The translations under genes and the position numbers were made by a program. Shown piece after piece: positions 27,118-39,073 of a stretch of DNA of 64,000 nucleotides. The notes below the pieces were generated by a model. The model had not been told where the DNA came from and ran no database searches. It worked only from the letters and a program-made list of their open reading frames with translations. This DNA comes from Comamonas sp. B21-038 (GTDB lineage Bacteria > Pseudomonadota > Gammaproteobacteria > Burkholderiales > Burkholderiaceae_C): contig NZ_CP092462.1 of the NCBI RefSeq assembly GCF_022387135.1, forward strand, positions 3,658,001-3,722,000, written 5' to 3'. Positions within the stretch are counted from its first letter, which is position 1. Every line of letters begins with the position of its first letter.

Positions 27118-28124
27118 AACCTGTTCTCGTCACCGGCGCTGCCGGCTTTATCGGCATGCACTGCGCCTTGCGCCTGTTGGAGCGGGGCCTGCCCGTTGTC
27201 GGCATCGACAACCTCAACAGCTACTACGACGTCGCGCTCAAGCAGGCCCGGCTCGCGCAGCTGCAAAGCCATCCCCATTTCCGCTTCATCCAGCTCGATC
27301 TGGCCGACCGCGCCGGCATGGCCGCGCTGTTTGACGAGATCAAGCCCCAGCGCGTGCTGCACCTGGCCGCCCAGGCAGGGGTGCGCTACTCCATCGACCA
27401 GCCCGACGACTACACGGATTCGAACCTGCTGGGCTTTGGCCATGTGCTGCAGGGCTGCCGCAAGCACCAGGTCGCGCACCTGGTCTATGCGAGCAGCTCC
27501 AGCGTCTACGGCGGCAATGCCAAGATGCCTTATGCAGAGAGCGATGCGATCGACCACCCGATCAGCTACTACGCGGCCACCAAGAAGGCCAACGAGCTGA
27601 TGGCGCACACCTACTCGCACCTCTACCAGATGCCCACCACCGGGCTGCGCTTTTTCACGGTCTACGGGCCCTGGGGCCGGCCGGACATGGCCTTGTTCAA
27701 GTTCACCAAGGCCATGCTGGCGGGCGAGACCATCGACGTCTATGGCAATGGCCAGCTGGTGCGCGATTTCACCTTCATCGACGACATCGTCGAAGGCATT
27801 CTGCGTGTGCTGGACAAACCCGCCACGCCCGATGCCAGCTATGATCCTCTGCAGCCCAACCCGGGCACCAGCACCGCGCCCTACCGCATCTTCAACATCG
27901 GCAACAGCCAGCCCACCGTGCTGATGGACTACATCGCAGCACTGGAATCCGCGCTGGGCATGCAGGCCCACAAGCGCATGCTGCCCATCCAGCCGGGCGA
28001 CATGCACAGCACCTCGGCCGACACCCGGGCCTTGCAGGCCTGGGTGCAGTTCGCCCCTTCTTTCACTGTCACAGACGGGATCCAGCGCTTTGTCGACTGG
28101 TACCGCTCGTTCTACCGCGTATGA
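27114..28124 (+). CDS. UDP-glucuronate 4-epimerase (NAD-dependent epimerase)
   Basis: A 336-residue short-chain epimerase. [10 protein letters not shown] binds [12 protein letters not shown] follows, catalytic Tyr153/Lys157 (YAATK) are present, and [18 protein letters not shown] is the signature of UDP-glucuronate 4-epimerases (LpsL/Cap1J type), which interconvert UDP-GlcA and UDP-GalA. The gene is coupled to both neighbours by ATGA overlaps. Because the next gene makes UDP-GlcA, the pair gives UDP-GalA. Confidence 0.9.
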   Translation: MKPVLVTGAAGFIGMHCALRLLERGLPVVGIDNLNSYYDVALKQARLAQLQSHPHFRFIQLDLADRAGMAALFDEIKPQRVLHLAAQAGVRYSIDQPDDYTDSNLLGFGHVLQGCRKHQVAHLVYASSSSVYGGNAKMPYAESDAIDHPISYYAATKKANELMAHTYSHLYQMPTTGLRFFTVYGPWGRPDMALFKFTKAMLAGETIDVYGNGQLVRDFTFIDDIVEGILRVLDKPATPDASYDPLQPNPGTSTAPYRIFNIGNSQPTVLMDYIAALESALGMQAHKRMLPIQPGDMHSTSADTRALQAWVQFAPSFTVTDGIQRFVDWYRSFYRV

Positions 28125-29461
28125 AAGTCACTGTTTTTGGAACCGGCTATGTCGGTCTTGTTCAAGGTGCCGTGCTGGCCGATGTCGGCCACCAGGTGCT
28201 GTGTGTCGATGTCGATGCGGCCAAGGTCGCCGCGTTGCAGGCCGGCCAGATCCCCATCCATGAGCCGGGCCTGGACAAGCTCGTCACCAGCAACCATGCC
28301 AACGGGCGGCTGCGCTTTACCACCGATGCGGCCCTGGGCGTCAGCCACAGCGAGGTGATCTTCCTGGCCGTGGGCACGCCCCCCGATGAGGACGGCAGCG
28401 CCGACCTGCAGTACGTGCTGGCCGTGGCCCGCACCATTGCCCAGCACATGGATGGCCCGCGCATCGTCATCAACAAATCCACCGTGCCGGTAGGCACCGC
28501 CGACAAGGTGCGCGCCGTGATCGCCGAGGGCCTGGCCGCAAGGGGCGCCAGCTACGGTTTCGATGTGGTGTCGAACCCGGAATTCCTCAAGGAAGGCGCC
28601 GCCGTGGCCGACTGCCAGCGGCCCGACCGCATCATCATCGGCACCAGCAACCCCGCGTCAGAGGCACGGCTGCGCGAGCTGTATGCGCCCTTCAACCGCA
28701 ACCACGACAAGATCGTGGTGATGGATGTGCGCAGCGCCGAGCTGACCAAGTACGCCGCCAACGCGATGCTGGCCACCAAGATCAGCTTCATGAACGAGAT
28801 CGCCAACCTGGCCGAGCGCCTGGGCGCCAATGTGGAAGCGGTGCGCCGCGGCATCGGCAGCGACCCGCGCATTGGCTACCACTTCATCTACCCCGGTGTG
28901 GGTTATGGCGGCAGCTGCTTCCCCAAGGATGTGAAAGCCCTGGTGCGCACCGCCGAGGAAATCGGCTTCGACCCCTTGCTGCTCAACGCCGTCGAGGCCC
29001 GCAATGCCGCCCAGCGCCATGTGCTGTTCGAGCGCATCAGCGCCTTCTACGGCGGCCAGTTGCAGGGCAAGACGGTTGCGCTGTGGGGCCTGGCCTTCAA
29101 GCCCAACACCGATGACATGCGCGAGGCGCCCAGCCGCACCCTGCTGGAATCGCTGTGGGCCGCAGGCGCCCGCGTTCAGGCCTATGACCCCGTCGCGATG
29201 CAGGAGGCCCAGCGCATCTATGGCGCGCGCAGCGATCTGGTGCTGGCCGCCGACCCCGAGGCCACCTTGCAAGGCGCCGACTGCCTGGCCATCGTCACCG
29301 AGTGGCAGATCTTCCGCGCGCCCGATTTTGGCCAGTTGGCCCAGCGCCTGCGCGACCGCATGATTTTTGATGGCCGCAACCTCTATGACCCGGCGCTGGT
29401 AGCCGGTTATGGCCTGGGCTATGTGTCCATCGGCCGCCAGCCGGTCCCGCGCAGCGAATAA
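28121..29461 (+). CDS. ugd: UDP-glucose 6-dehydrogenase
   Basis: A 446-residue UGD that oxidises UDP-glucose to UDP-glucuronate. [10 protein letters not shown] binds NAD, then [35 protein letters not shown], and the catalytic Cys266 in [13 protein letters not shown]; the C-terminal domain has [18 protein letters not shown]. It is the last gene of the three-gene operon and ends in a terminator. Length and motifs are typical. Confidence 0.96.
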   Translation: MKVTVFGTGYVGLVQGAVLADVGHQVLCVDVDAAKVAALQAGQIPIHEPGLDKLVTSNHANGRLRFTTDAALGVSHSEVIFLAVGTPPDEDGSADLQYVLAVARTIAQHMDGPRIVINKSTVPVGTADKVRAVIAEGLAARGASYGFDVVSNPEFLKEGAAVADCQRPDRIIIGTSNPASEARLRELYAPFNRNHDKIVVMDVRSAELTKYAANAMLATKISFMNEIANLAERLGANVEAVRRGIGSDPRIGYHFIYPGVGYGGSCFPKDVKALVRTAEEIGFDPLLLNAVEARNAAQRHVLFERISAFYGGQLQGKTVALWGLAFKPNTDDMREAPSRTLLESLWAAGARVQAYDPVAMQEAQRIYGARSDLVLAADPEATLQGADCLAIVTEWQIFRAPDFGQLAQRLRDRMIFDGRNLYDPALVAGYGLGYVSIGRQPVPRSE

Positions 29462-29483
29462 GGCGCCCGCTGGTCAGCCCCAA

Positions 29484-29511
29484 AAAAAGCGAGTCTTGGC
29501 ACTCGCTTTTT
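29484..29511. terminator. Bidirectional terminator between ugd and lysP
   Basis: AAAAAGCGAGT pairs with ACTCGCTTTTT around CTTGGC. It serves ugd on plus and lysP on minus. Confidence 0.9.
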
Positions 29512-29548
29512 GCTGGCTGAAGGGCTGTCATAGCAGCCCGCAGCCCGC

Positions 29549-31045
29549 TTATTTGTCGCCCGCCACCTGGCCATCAAAGCGCATGTCGGCATAGGCCACG
29601 GTGCGGCTGCCTTTGGCCAGGCGGTAGCCCCACCAGATCAGCAGGAACACCGGCAGGCCGATATAGGTGGCGACCACACCGCCCCAGTCGATCTGGTCCT
29701 TCAGGAAGGCCTCGTAGTTCTGCCCCAGGGTGATGACCAGGCACAGCACAAACGCAAAGATGGGGCCGAACGGGAACCAGGGCGAGACATAGGGCAGCTG
29801 CGACACCTGATGGCCCTGCGCCAGAAAGCCCTTGCGGAAGCGGTAATGGCTGATCGCAATGCCCAGCCAGGCGATGAAGCCGGTCATGCCCGACAGGTTG
29901 AGCAGCCACAGGTAGACCGTCTGCGGGCTGAACAGAAAGCTGAAAAAGCACAGGCCGGCCATCACCGTGGTCGCCAGCAAGGCCATCACCGGCACGCCGT
30001 GGCGCGAGAGGCGGCCAAAAATGCGCGGGGCCATGCCCTGGCAGGCGAGGGTGTAGAGCATGCGGGTGGAGGCATACATGCCCGAGTTACCGGCCGACAG
30101 CACCGAGGTCAGCACCACCGCATTCATGATGACGGCCGCCGACAGCAGGCCTGCTTTCTCAAACACCAGGGTGAAGGGGCTGACGCTGATATCGCCCACA
30201 TCGTTGCGCAACAGGTGCGGGTCGGTATAGGCAACCAGCGAGCCGATCACCGCAATGGCCAGCACATAAAACAGCAGAATGCGCCAGAACACCTGGCGCA
30301 CTGCGCGCGGAATGTTCTTGGCCGGGTTCTCGGACTCGGCCGCTGCAATGCCGATCAGCTCGGTGCCCTGGAAGGAAAAGCCCACGATCATCGCCACACC
30401 GATCAGGGCCGCAAAGCCACCGGCAAACGGCGCATCGGCCACCTGCCAGTTGGCAATGGCGCCCCAGACGCCGTCGGTCGGGCCGCCTTTGAGAATGCCA
30501 AAAATCATCGCCACACCCAGCGCAATGAACACCAGCACCGTCGTCACCTTGATCGCCGCGAACCAGTACTCGGCCTCGCCAAAACCTCGCACCGAGATGG
30601 CATTGAGGGCCACCATCAGCATCAGGAACAGCGCGCTCCACCAGTAGCCCGGCACATCGGGGAACCAGTAGGCCATCACCAGCTGCGAGGCCACCAGGTC
30701 CACCGCAATCGTGATCGCCCAGTTGTACCAGTAGTTCCAGCCCAGCGCGAAGCCAAAGCCCTCGTCCACGTAGCGCGCGCCATAGGTGGCAAACGAGCCC
30801 GACACCGGCATGAAGGCCGCCAGCTCGCCCAGGCTGGTCATCAGGAAGTAGACCATCAGGCCGATGACGCCATAGGCCAGCAGCGCCCCGCCGGGCCCCG
30901 CCTGCGCAATGGTGGCACCCGATGCCACAAACAGCCCCGTACCGATGGAGCCACCAATGGCAATCATCGACAAATGGCGTGCCTTGAGATCACGGCGCAG
31001 TTCATTGACTGGCGCGCAAGAAGAGGGAGACCCAGAACCCGGCAT
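29549..31045 (-). CDS. lysP: Lysine-specific permease (APC family)
   Basis: A 498-residue amino-acid/proton symporter. The region LKARHLSMIAIGGSIGTGLF, PVSGSFATYGARYV, GFSFQGTELIGIAAAES, AGNSGMYASTRMLYTLACQG, FIAWLGIAISHYRFRKGF and the tail LGQNYEAF match LysP closely and separate it from other APC permeases. The only ATG at the N-terminus, 31045, has no Shine-Dalgarno because a terminator-type hairpin with a T-run ends 4 nt before it. A TTG at 31051 is in frame. This points to unusual control (see the hairpin entry) or a non-standard initiation site. Confidence 0.92.
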   Translation of the reverse strand: MPGSGSPSSCAPVNELRRDLKARHLSMIAIGGSIGTGLFVASGATIAQAGPGGALLAYGVIGLMVYFLMTSLGELAAFMPVSGSFATYGARYVDEGFGFALGWNYWYNWAITIAVDLVASQLVMAYWFPDVPGYWWSALFLMLMVALNAISVRGFGEAEYWFAAIKVTTVLVFIALGVAMIFGILKGGPTDGVWGAIANWQVADAPFAGGFAALIGVAMIVGFSFQGTELIGIAAAESENPAKNIPRAVRQVFWRILLFYVLAIAVIGSLVAYTDPHLLRNDVGDISVSPFTLVFEKAGLLSAAVIMNAVVLTSVLSAGNSGMYASTRMLYTLACQGMAPRIFGRLSRHGVPVMALLATTVMAGLCFFSFLFSPQTVYLWLLNLSGMTGFIAWLGIAISHYRFRKGFLAQGHQVSQLPYVSPWFPFGPIFAFVLCLVITLGQNYEAFLKDQIDWGGVVATYIGLPVFLLIWWGYRLAKGSRTVAYADMRFDGQVAGDK

Positions 31046-31050
31046 AAACA

Positions 31051-31078
31051 AAAAAGCATGGCCGCAAGCGCCATGCCG
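31051..31078 (-). promoter_or_regulatory. Terminator-like hairpin abutting the lysP start, possible attenuator
   Basis: On the minus strand GGCATGGC pairs with GCCATGC around about GCTTGCG, followed by TTTTTTG and then, within 4 nt, the lysP ATG. As a terminator of the upstream mutarotase gene it is plausible, but it leaves no room for a lysP promoter or ribosome site downstream, so it may instead attenuate lysP. Confidence 0.5.
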
Positions 31079-31179
31079 ACAATGACAAGGCCGCCATTAT
31101 CGGGTTTTCCCCTGGCCTGCGGTAGTGGCCGCCCACAATTCCGCTACAGGGCCTGTGTTTCCCTTTCGCGGTCCAGGTC

Positions 31180-32049
31180 TCAGGCCAAGGTCAGGGTCTG
31201 GCTGATCGACCACGGCTGGCCCGGCGCCAGCAGCACCGGCGTGTCGATGCTCGCGGCCTCCACACAGAGCATCTGGCGCCAGCCGTCATCGGGCATATCG
31301 GCCAGGCTGTGGCTCAGTCGTACGCCCGGGTTCCAGACCACCACCTCGCTGGCCGTGCTGCTGTGGGCAATCTCCAGCCTGCGGCCGCCGGGCAGATCGC
31401 GCTGCTCAAGCTGCAGCACCGTGCCCGCTGCGCCAGGCGTGGAGAACACCCGGTCAAAGCCCTGCTCAGTGGTCGCGGCAAAGCCTACATCGCCCGGCGG
31501 CTGCACAAAGCGGGTATCGGCCAGCGCATCCCAGCAGGCCAGGCCCTGCAGACCGGAAAGCGCCGTTTGCGCCACATCGTCGACCTGCAGGTAGCTGTGC
31601 AGCGCGCAGGTCATCGACCAAGGTACCTCGTCGGTGTTCTGTACATCCAGGCCAATGGTGAGCTGGCGGGCATGCACCGTGATGCGCAACCGGGCATCAA
31701 AGGCATGCGGCCAAAAGGCCCGGGTGGCCGCGCTGTCCGTCAGCTGCATCACGATACCGTCTCCATCGGCCTGCAGCATCTGCCAGCGCAGGTTGCGCGC
31801 AAAGCCATGCTTGGGCAAAGGCCCGCGCACATTGAACTGTGGAAAGCACACCGGCACGCCGCCGCGAATGGCGGCCTGGCCATCGCGCAGGCTGGCGGGG
31901 CTCAGGTACAGGTGCTCGCGGCCATCAGCCGTCTTCCAGGACAACAGCTGCGCGCCCTGCTCCGCCACCACGGCCGACGATCCATCGGCCCACTGGGCAC
32001 ACCAGGCGGGAAAGCCTTCGTAGCTGATTCGGGTCCACGCATGCGCCAT
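31180..32049 (-). CDS. D-hexose-6-phosphate mutarotase-like aldose epimerase
   Basis: A 289-residue protein of the aldose-1-epimerase fold, YeaD-like. VVAEQGAQLLSWK, then IRGGVPVCFPQFNVRG, HGFARNLRW (with catalytic-type His), ALHSYLQVDD and VVVWNP match hexose-6-phosphate mutarotases, which interconvert anomers of glucose-6-phosphate-type sugars. AGGAG is 8 nt before the ATG at 32049; a frame to 32112 is open but less likely. It lies between asparaginase and lysP genes on the same strand, with a terminator separating it from asparaginase. Confidence 0.85.
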   Translation of the reverse strand: MAHAWTRISYEGFPAWCAQWADGSSAVVAEQGAQLLSWKTADGREHLYLSPASLRDGQAAIRGGVPVCFPQFNVRGPLPKHGFARNLRWQMLQADGDGIVMQLTDSAATRAFWPHAFDARLRITVHARQLTIGLDVQNTDEVPWSMTCALHSYLQVDDVAQTALSGLQGLACWDALADTRFVQPPGDVGFAATTEQGFDRVFSTPGAAGTVLQLEQRDLPGGRRLEIAHSSTASEVVVWNPGVRLSHSLADMPDDGWRQMLCVEAASIDTPVLLAPGQPWSISQTLTLA

Positions 32050-32132
32050 CTGTTTTGCTCCTGTGAAGGCAGCCATTGTGACATTGGCAGCGGCCCTGGC
32101 CGCCGCTGGCAAGCCATACAGCGGACAGTAAA

Positions 32133-32154
32133 AAGGACAGCCGTAGCTGTCCTT
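32133..32154 (-). terminator. Terminator after the asparaginase gene
   Basis: Perfect 9-bp stem AAGGACAGC/GCTGTCCTT around a 4-nt loop; on the minus strand it is followed by TTTAC, with stem T's adding to a five-T run. It is 52 nt past the asparaginase stop. Confidence 0.75.
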
Positions 32155-32206
32155 GGTAGATGCGGTATTGAAGCAAGTGCCCCGCCGCAGCCGGGCACGC
32201 TGGCTA

Positions 32207-35585
<3,379 letters not shown>

Positions 35586-35593
35586 GCAACACC

Positions 35594-35872
35594 ATGACCA
35601 TCGAGCTGAAAAAGGACGTGCACGACCGTGCCGTCCAATCCATCGAACGCTACTTCGAGCAGACCCAGGGCGAGCGCATCGGCAACATGACGGCCTCGGC
35701 CCTGCTCGGCTTCTTCCTGCAGGAAATCGGGCCCAGCCTCTACAACCAGGGCGTGGCCGATGCCCAGGCCCGTATGCACGAGCGCCTGCAGGAGCTCGAC
35801 TACGAGGTGCATGAGGACGAGTTTGGCTATTGGAAAAGCCCCGCAACGCCCAAACGGGGATTGCGGGGCTGA
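35594..35872 (+). CDS. DUF2164 family protein
   Basis: A 92-residue cytoplasmic protein with the DUF2164 pattern: IELKKDVHDRAVQSIERYF, IGNMTASALLGFFLQEIGPSLYNQG and ADAQARMHERLQELDYEVHE. It is mostly helical and acidic. It starts 8 nt after the ABC exporter stop, so the two are probably cotranscribed. No function is known to me. Confidence 0.85.
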   Translation: MTIELKKDVHDRAVQSIERYFEQTQGERIGNMTASALLGFFLQEIGPSLYNQGVADAQARMHERLQELDYEVHEDEFGYWKSPATPKRGLRG

Positions 35873-35951
35873 GCGGCCTGCCAGCACCCGCCTGCGCGGA
35901 CAGCGCTGCCCGTTACTGCTGCGCTGAAGGGCAGGCGCGGTGGCAAGGCGC

Positions 35952-36929
35952 TCAGGGTTTGAGCAGCACCTTGCCTTTGCGGCCGGGCTGCAGGCTGGCC
36001 GCTGCGGCCTGGGCCGCATCGGCCAGGTCATAGATGGCTTCGGTCGGCAGCTTGAGCTCCCCGCCCAGGATGCGCTGCATCAGCTCGCCCAGCAGGCGCC
36101 GCTTGTCCTGCGCGGACATGGCCTCGCTCACCTTGCTGCCCCAAAAGCCTTTGACGGTGGCCTGTTTGAATATCATCGCGCCCGAGTCGATCTGCATCGG
36201 CTCGCCCGCCATGGTGCCGAATGACACCAGGGTGCCGCCCTCGCCCAACAATGCCAGCAGCGCGGCGCTGGCCGCTCCGCCGATCGAATCAACGGCCGCA
36301 TGGGCGCCGCCCGGACCCAGCAGAGCGCTGGCGCTTTGCTGCCAGCCGTCCTGTGCGGTCGACAGCACATGGGCGATCCCCAGACCGCTCAGCTCCTGCA
36401 CACCCGCGTCGCGGCGCACCAGGTTGAGCACATGCACACCGCGTGCGCTCGCCAGCATCGCCAGTGTCTTGCCGACCGCGCCGTTGGCCGTGTTCTGGGC
36501 AATCCACTGGCCCGGCGCGACCTGCAGGAACTCCAGCAGCATCAGCGCGCTGAGCGGCATCGCGATGAGCTGTGCCGCCACGTCGTCGGGGATGGCGTCA
36601 GGCACCGGCACCAGCTGGCGTGCGGGGGCCAGAAAGTACTCCGCCCAGGTGCCGTGAACCCCGGCGACGGCCACGCGCTGTCCCACGGTGACGCCCTCGA
36701 CGTCCGGCCCCAGCGCCTCGACCATGCCGACCGCCTCACTGCCGCCAATCGCCGGCAACTCGGGCTTGTAGCCATAGCGGCCCCGGATGGTCCACAGGTC
36801 ATGGTTATGGATAGGCGCCAGCAAGGTCTGGATGCGGACTTCGCCAGCAGCCGGCTCGGGCTTGGGCAGGCTGCCCAGGCTCAGCACGTCGGAAGGCTCG
36901 CCAAAGGTGGTATGCATCGCACTGCGCAT
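35952..36929 (-). CDS. MDR-family NAD(P)H oxidoreductase (quinone/enoyl reductase-like)
   Basis: A 325-residue medium-chain reductase. N-terminal part has APIHNHDLWTIRGRYG and GSEAVGMVEALG; the nucleotide-binding part has QNTANGAVGKTLAMLASARG and DSIGGAASAALLALLG. No structural-zinc Cys cluster is seen, so it belongs with the zinc-free quinone or 2-enoyl reductase group. AGGA lies upstream of the ATG at 36929. It is the third gene of a TetR - DJ-1/PfpI - oxidoreductase operon (11-nt gap), fitting reactive-electrophile detoxification. Confidence 0.85.
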   Translation of the reverse strand: MRSAMHTTFGEPSDVLSLGSLPKPEPAAGEVRIQTLLAPIHNHDLWTIRGRYGYKPELPAIGGSEAVGMVEALGPDVEGVTVGQRVAVAGVHGTWAEYFLAPARQLVPVPDAIPDDVAAQLIAMPLSALMLLEFLQVAPGQWIAQNTANGAVGKTLAMLASARGVHVLNLVRRDAGVQELSGLGIAHVLSTAQDGWQQSASALLGPGGAHAAVDSIGGAASAALLALLGEGGTLVSFGTMAGEPMQIDSGAMIFKQATVKGFWGSKVSEAMSAQDKRRLLGELMQRILGGELKLPTEAIYDLADAAQAAAASLQPGRKGKVLLKP

Positions 36930-36940
36930 GGTGTGTCCTT

Positions 36941-37618
36941 TCAAGCCAGTTGGGTGAGCAAGGCCTCGGCCACCGCTTCACTGCTCGCAGGGTTCTGGCC
37001 GGTGACCAAGGGACCGTCCACCTCCACATGCACCTGCCAATCAGCGCCTTTGCGGTAATCGCCGCCCAAGCCTTTGAACGCATCTTCCAGAAGAAAGGGC
37101 ACCACAGCCGTCAAGCCGACCGCCTCTTCTTCGCTGTTGCTAAAGCCGGTCACGCGCCGGCCCGCCACCAGCGGTTGTCCACCGGCGGTCTTGACCTTGA
37201 TGAGTGCACCCGGGGCATGGCAGACCAGACCCAGTGGCTTGCCTGCCTGCGCAAAGGATTCCAGCAGCGCGATGGAGTGCGCATCCTGGGCCAGATCCCA
37301 CAGCGGGCCATGGCCGCCAGGGTAGAAGACGGCGTCGAAGTCATCGGGCTGGATCTGTGCCAGTGGCACGGTCTTGGCCAGCGCCGCCTGGGCCTGCGGA
37401 TCCTTGCGGAAGCGCTCGGTGGCAGGCGTCTGGGCATCGGGCTCGTCACTCTTGGGGTCCAGAGGCGGCTGTCCGCCCAGCGGAGATGCCAGCGTGATCT
37501 GGGCACCTGCGTCCTGGAAGACGTAATAGGGCGCGGCAAATTCTTCGAGCCAGAAGCCCGTCTTGCGGCCCGTGCCGCCAAGACGGTCGTGCGAGGTCAG
37601 TACAAACAGAACTTTCAT
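36941..37618 (-). CDS. DJ-1/PfpI/Hsp31-type glutamine-amidotransferase-like protein
   Basis: A 225-residue protein of the class I glutamine-amidotransferase-like superfamily. YPGGHGPLWDLA and the nucleophile elbow GLVCHAPGAL (Cys133-His134), plus Glu in FWLEEFAAPYY, make a DJ-1/Hsp31-type catalytic site. Such proteins act as glyoxalase III-like or chaperone/deglycase enzymes. AAGGAG lies 7 nt before the ATG. It is 17 nt downstream of the TetR gene and 11 nt before the oxidoreductase. Confidence 0.9.
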   Translation of the reverse strand: MKVLFVLTSHDRLGGTGRKTGFWLEEFAAPYYVFQDAGAQITLASPLGGQPPLDPKSDEPDAQTPATERFRKDPQAQAALAKTVPLAQIQPDDFDAVFYPGGHGPLWDLAQDAHSIALLESFAQAGKPLGLVCHAPGALIKVKTAGGQPLVAGRRVTGFSNSEEEAVGLTAVVPFLLEDAFKGLGGDYRKGADWQVHVEVDGPLVTGQNPASSEAVAEALLTQLA

Positions 37619-37635
37619 GGGGAACTCCTTGGAGG

Positions 37636-38271
37636 TTAATGCGCAGGGGTGGAGGAGGATGCAGAGGCCGCCGCCTCGCAGCGCAGCAGGTGCACGGTCG
37701 CAAGCCGCGCCTGTTGCAGTGACGATCGGTCCTGGCTCAGCTTGGCGAGCAAGGCTGCGCCCAGCCACATCTGGTACAGCACGTGCGCCAGGCCCAGCGA
37801 CGGCGCACCAGCGGGCAAGGAGCCATCGGCCCTTGCCTCGTCAATCCATGCGGCAATCCGGGCCAGCAGGCGCTGCACCCCGGTGTCCAGCACCCGCCGC
37901 ATGTCTTCGGACAGATCGGCCACCTCGGCTGCCAGCTTGACGACCAGGCATTCCTCGGCCCAGCCGCAGCCAGCATCGCCGGGTGCTTCGATCCAGGCAT
38001 CCCAGTAGCGCATCAGGCGTTGATAGCCCGTGCCTTCTGCGGCCTGCAGCCCGTCGACCTTGCGGCCATAGCCATCGACATACTGCTGGAGCAGCGCGCA
38101 GCCAAAAGCCTCTTTCGACGGGAAGTAGTGGTAGAACGAACCCTTGGGGACGTTGCAGGTCTTCAGGATTTCCAGCAAGCCCAGGGCAGCAAAGCCTTTG
38201 CGCAGCACGAGCTGGTGCCCGGTATCGAGGATGTGCTGGCGGGTCGCTTCCGCCTTCTTGGTCAGGGTCAT
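37636..38271 (-). CDS. TetR-family repressor (NemR/AcuR-like)
   Basis: A 211-residue regulator. The N-terminal helix-turn-helix region reads TRQHILDTGHQLVLRKGF then LLEILKTCNVPKGSFYHYFP, with a Cys in the recognition region and a later AGCGWAEECLVVKLA. This fits the NemR/AcuR-like TetR group, which sense electrophiles through Cys. It leads an operon with DJ-1/PfpI and oxidoreductase genes, and a perfect palindrome lies 19 bp upstream, so autorepression is likely. A second in-frame ATG, 38280, exists. Confidence 0.9.
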   Translation of the reverse strand: MTLTKKAEATRQHILDTGHQLVLRKGFAALGLLEILKTCNVPKGSFYHYFPSKEAFGCALLQQYVDGYGRKVDGLQAAEGTGYQRLMRYWDAWIEAPGDAGCGWAEECLVVKLAAEVADLSEDMRRVLDTGVQRLLARIAAWIDEARADGSLPAGAPSLGLAHVLYQMWLGAALLAKLSQDRSSLQQARLATVHLLRCEAAASASSSTPAH

Positions 38272-38289
38272 GTGCTGCATTGTAGTTAA

Positions 38290-38310
38290 AAATAGACCAG
38301 TCGTCTATTT
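38290..38310. promoter_or_regulatory. NemR-type TetR operator
   Basis: AAATAGAC and GTCTATTT flank CAGTC, a perfect 21-bp palindrome containing TAGACCAGTCGTCTA, the form bound by NemR-like repressors. It lies just upstream of the TetR gene and 211 bp before the NTF2-like gene, so it may control both directions. Confidence 0.75.
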
Positions 38311-38520
38311 CTTGTGAATCTAGACCTGCCAAAAGGCGGCAGCAGATGCAGCCACACGGTCCACAGCTCCCCCCACCAAGGCGCCACCCGCATCCGGCCC
38401 GCCCTGCGCATCCGGCGGCCACTGACATCCGATCCGCGCCAGCGCCCGCCCCAGATGCTGCGGCATGTCTTAAGCTTGCAGTCTTGCCTTAGCGCGCCAG
38501 CCCCACAGAAAGCCTGCCCG

Positions 38521-39012
38521 ATGACCGATCTCTCTTCGATGCCCGACCCCGAGGCAGCCGTACAGCGGCTGGCGCAGTTCTATCAGCAGCTCGCGCCTTC
38601 CGATCTCGACAGGCTGGGCGACTACTATGCGGCGGATGCCTTCTTCAAGGATCCATTCAACGCGGTGCGCGGCGTGCCCGCCATCACCGCCATCTTTGTG
38701 CATATGTTTGCGGCCTTGCAGGAGCCGCGCTTTGTCATCACACGCACACTGGCGCGGGACCGCAGCGCAGCGCTGGAATGGGAATTCCACTTTCGCTTCC
38801 AGCGCTGGCGCCCCCAAGTGGCGCAGTGCATAAGGGGTGTGTCGTGGCTGAGCCTGGATGCCCAGGGGCGCGTCTCACACCACCGCGATTACTGGGATAC
38901 CGCCGAAGAGGTGTATGAGAAATTGCCGGCACTGGGCGTGCTGATGCGCTGGCTGCGACGCAGTGGCTCGGCGCCAGCGGCCAACGCGGGCGGTCCGCCG
39001 GGCGGCGCGTGA
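38521..39012 (+). CDS. NTF2-like / SnoaL-fold protein
   Basis: A 163-residue protein with the NTF2-like pattern: LAQFYQQLAPSDLDRLGDYY, FFKDPFNAVRGVPAITAIF and a late WLSLDAQGRVSHHRDYWD. Members bind small molecules or are isomerases; many accompany SDR/CFA-type genes. ATG at 38521 is preferred over an open extension. The gene is divergent from the NemR-like TetR operon and convergent with the second TetR gene. Specific function unknown. Confidence 0.8.
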   Translation: MTDLSSMPDPEAAVQRLAQFYQQLAPSDLDRLGDYYAADAFFKDPFNAVRGVPAITAIFVHMFAALQEPRFVITRTLARDRSAALEWEFHFRFQRWRPQVAQCIRGVSWLSLDAQGRVSHHRDYWDTAEEVYEKLPALGVLMRWLRRSGSAPAANAGGPPGGA

Positions 39013-39073
39013 CCGGTGCGCGGCGTGCCGTGCCGAGTGCGGTGCGGACGGCAGCGCCGCAGACGCGCCCGCC

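Noticed and set aside
23355-29461. Aminoarabinose (arn) operon
   Set aside because: ArnC- and ArnT-like proteins are present, but ArnA, ArnB and ArnD are missing and a UDP-GlcA 4-epimerase is present instead.
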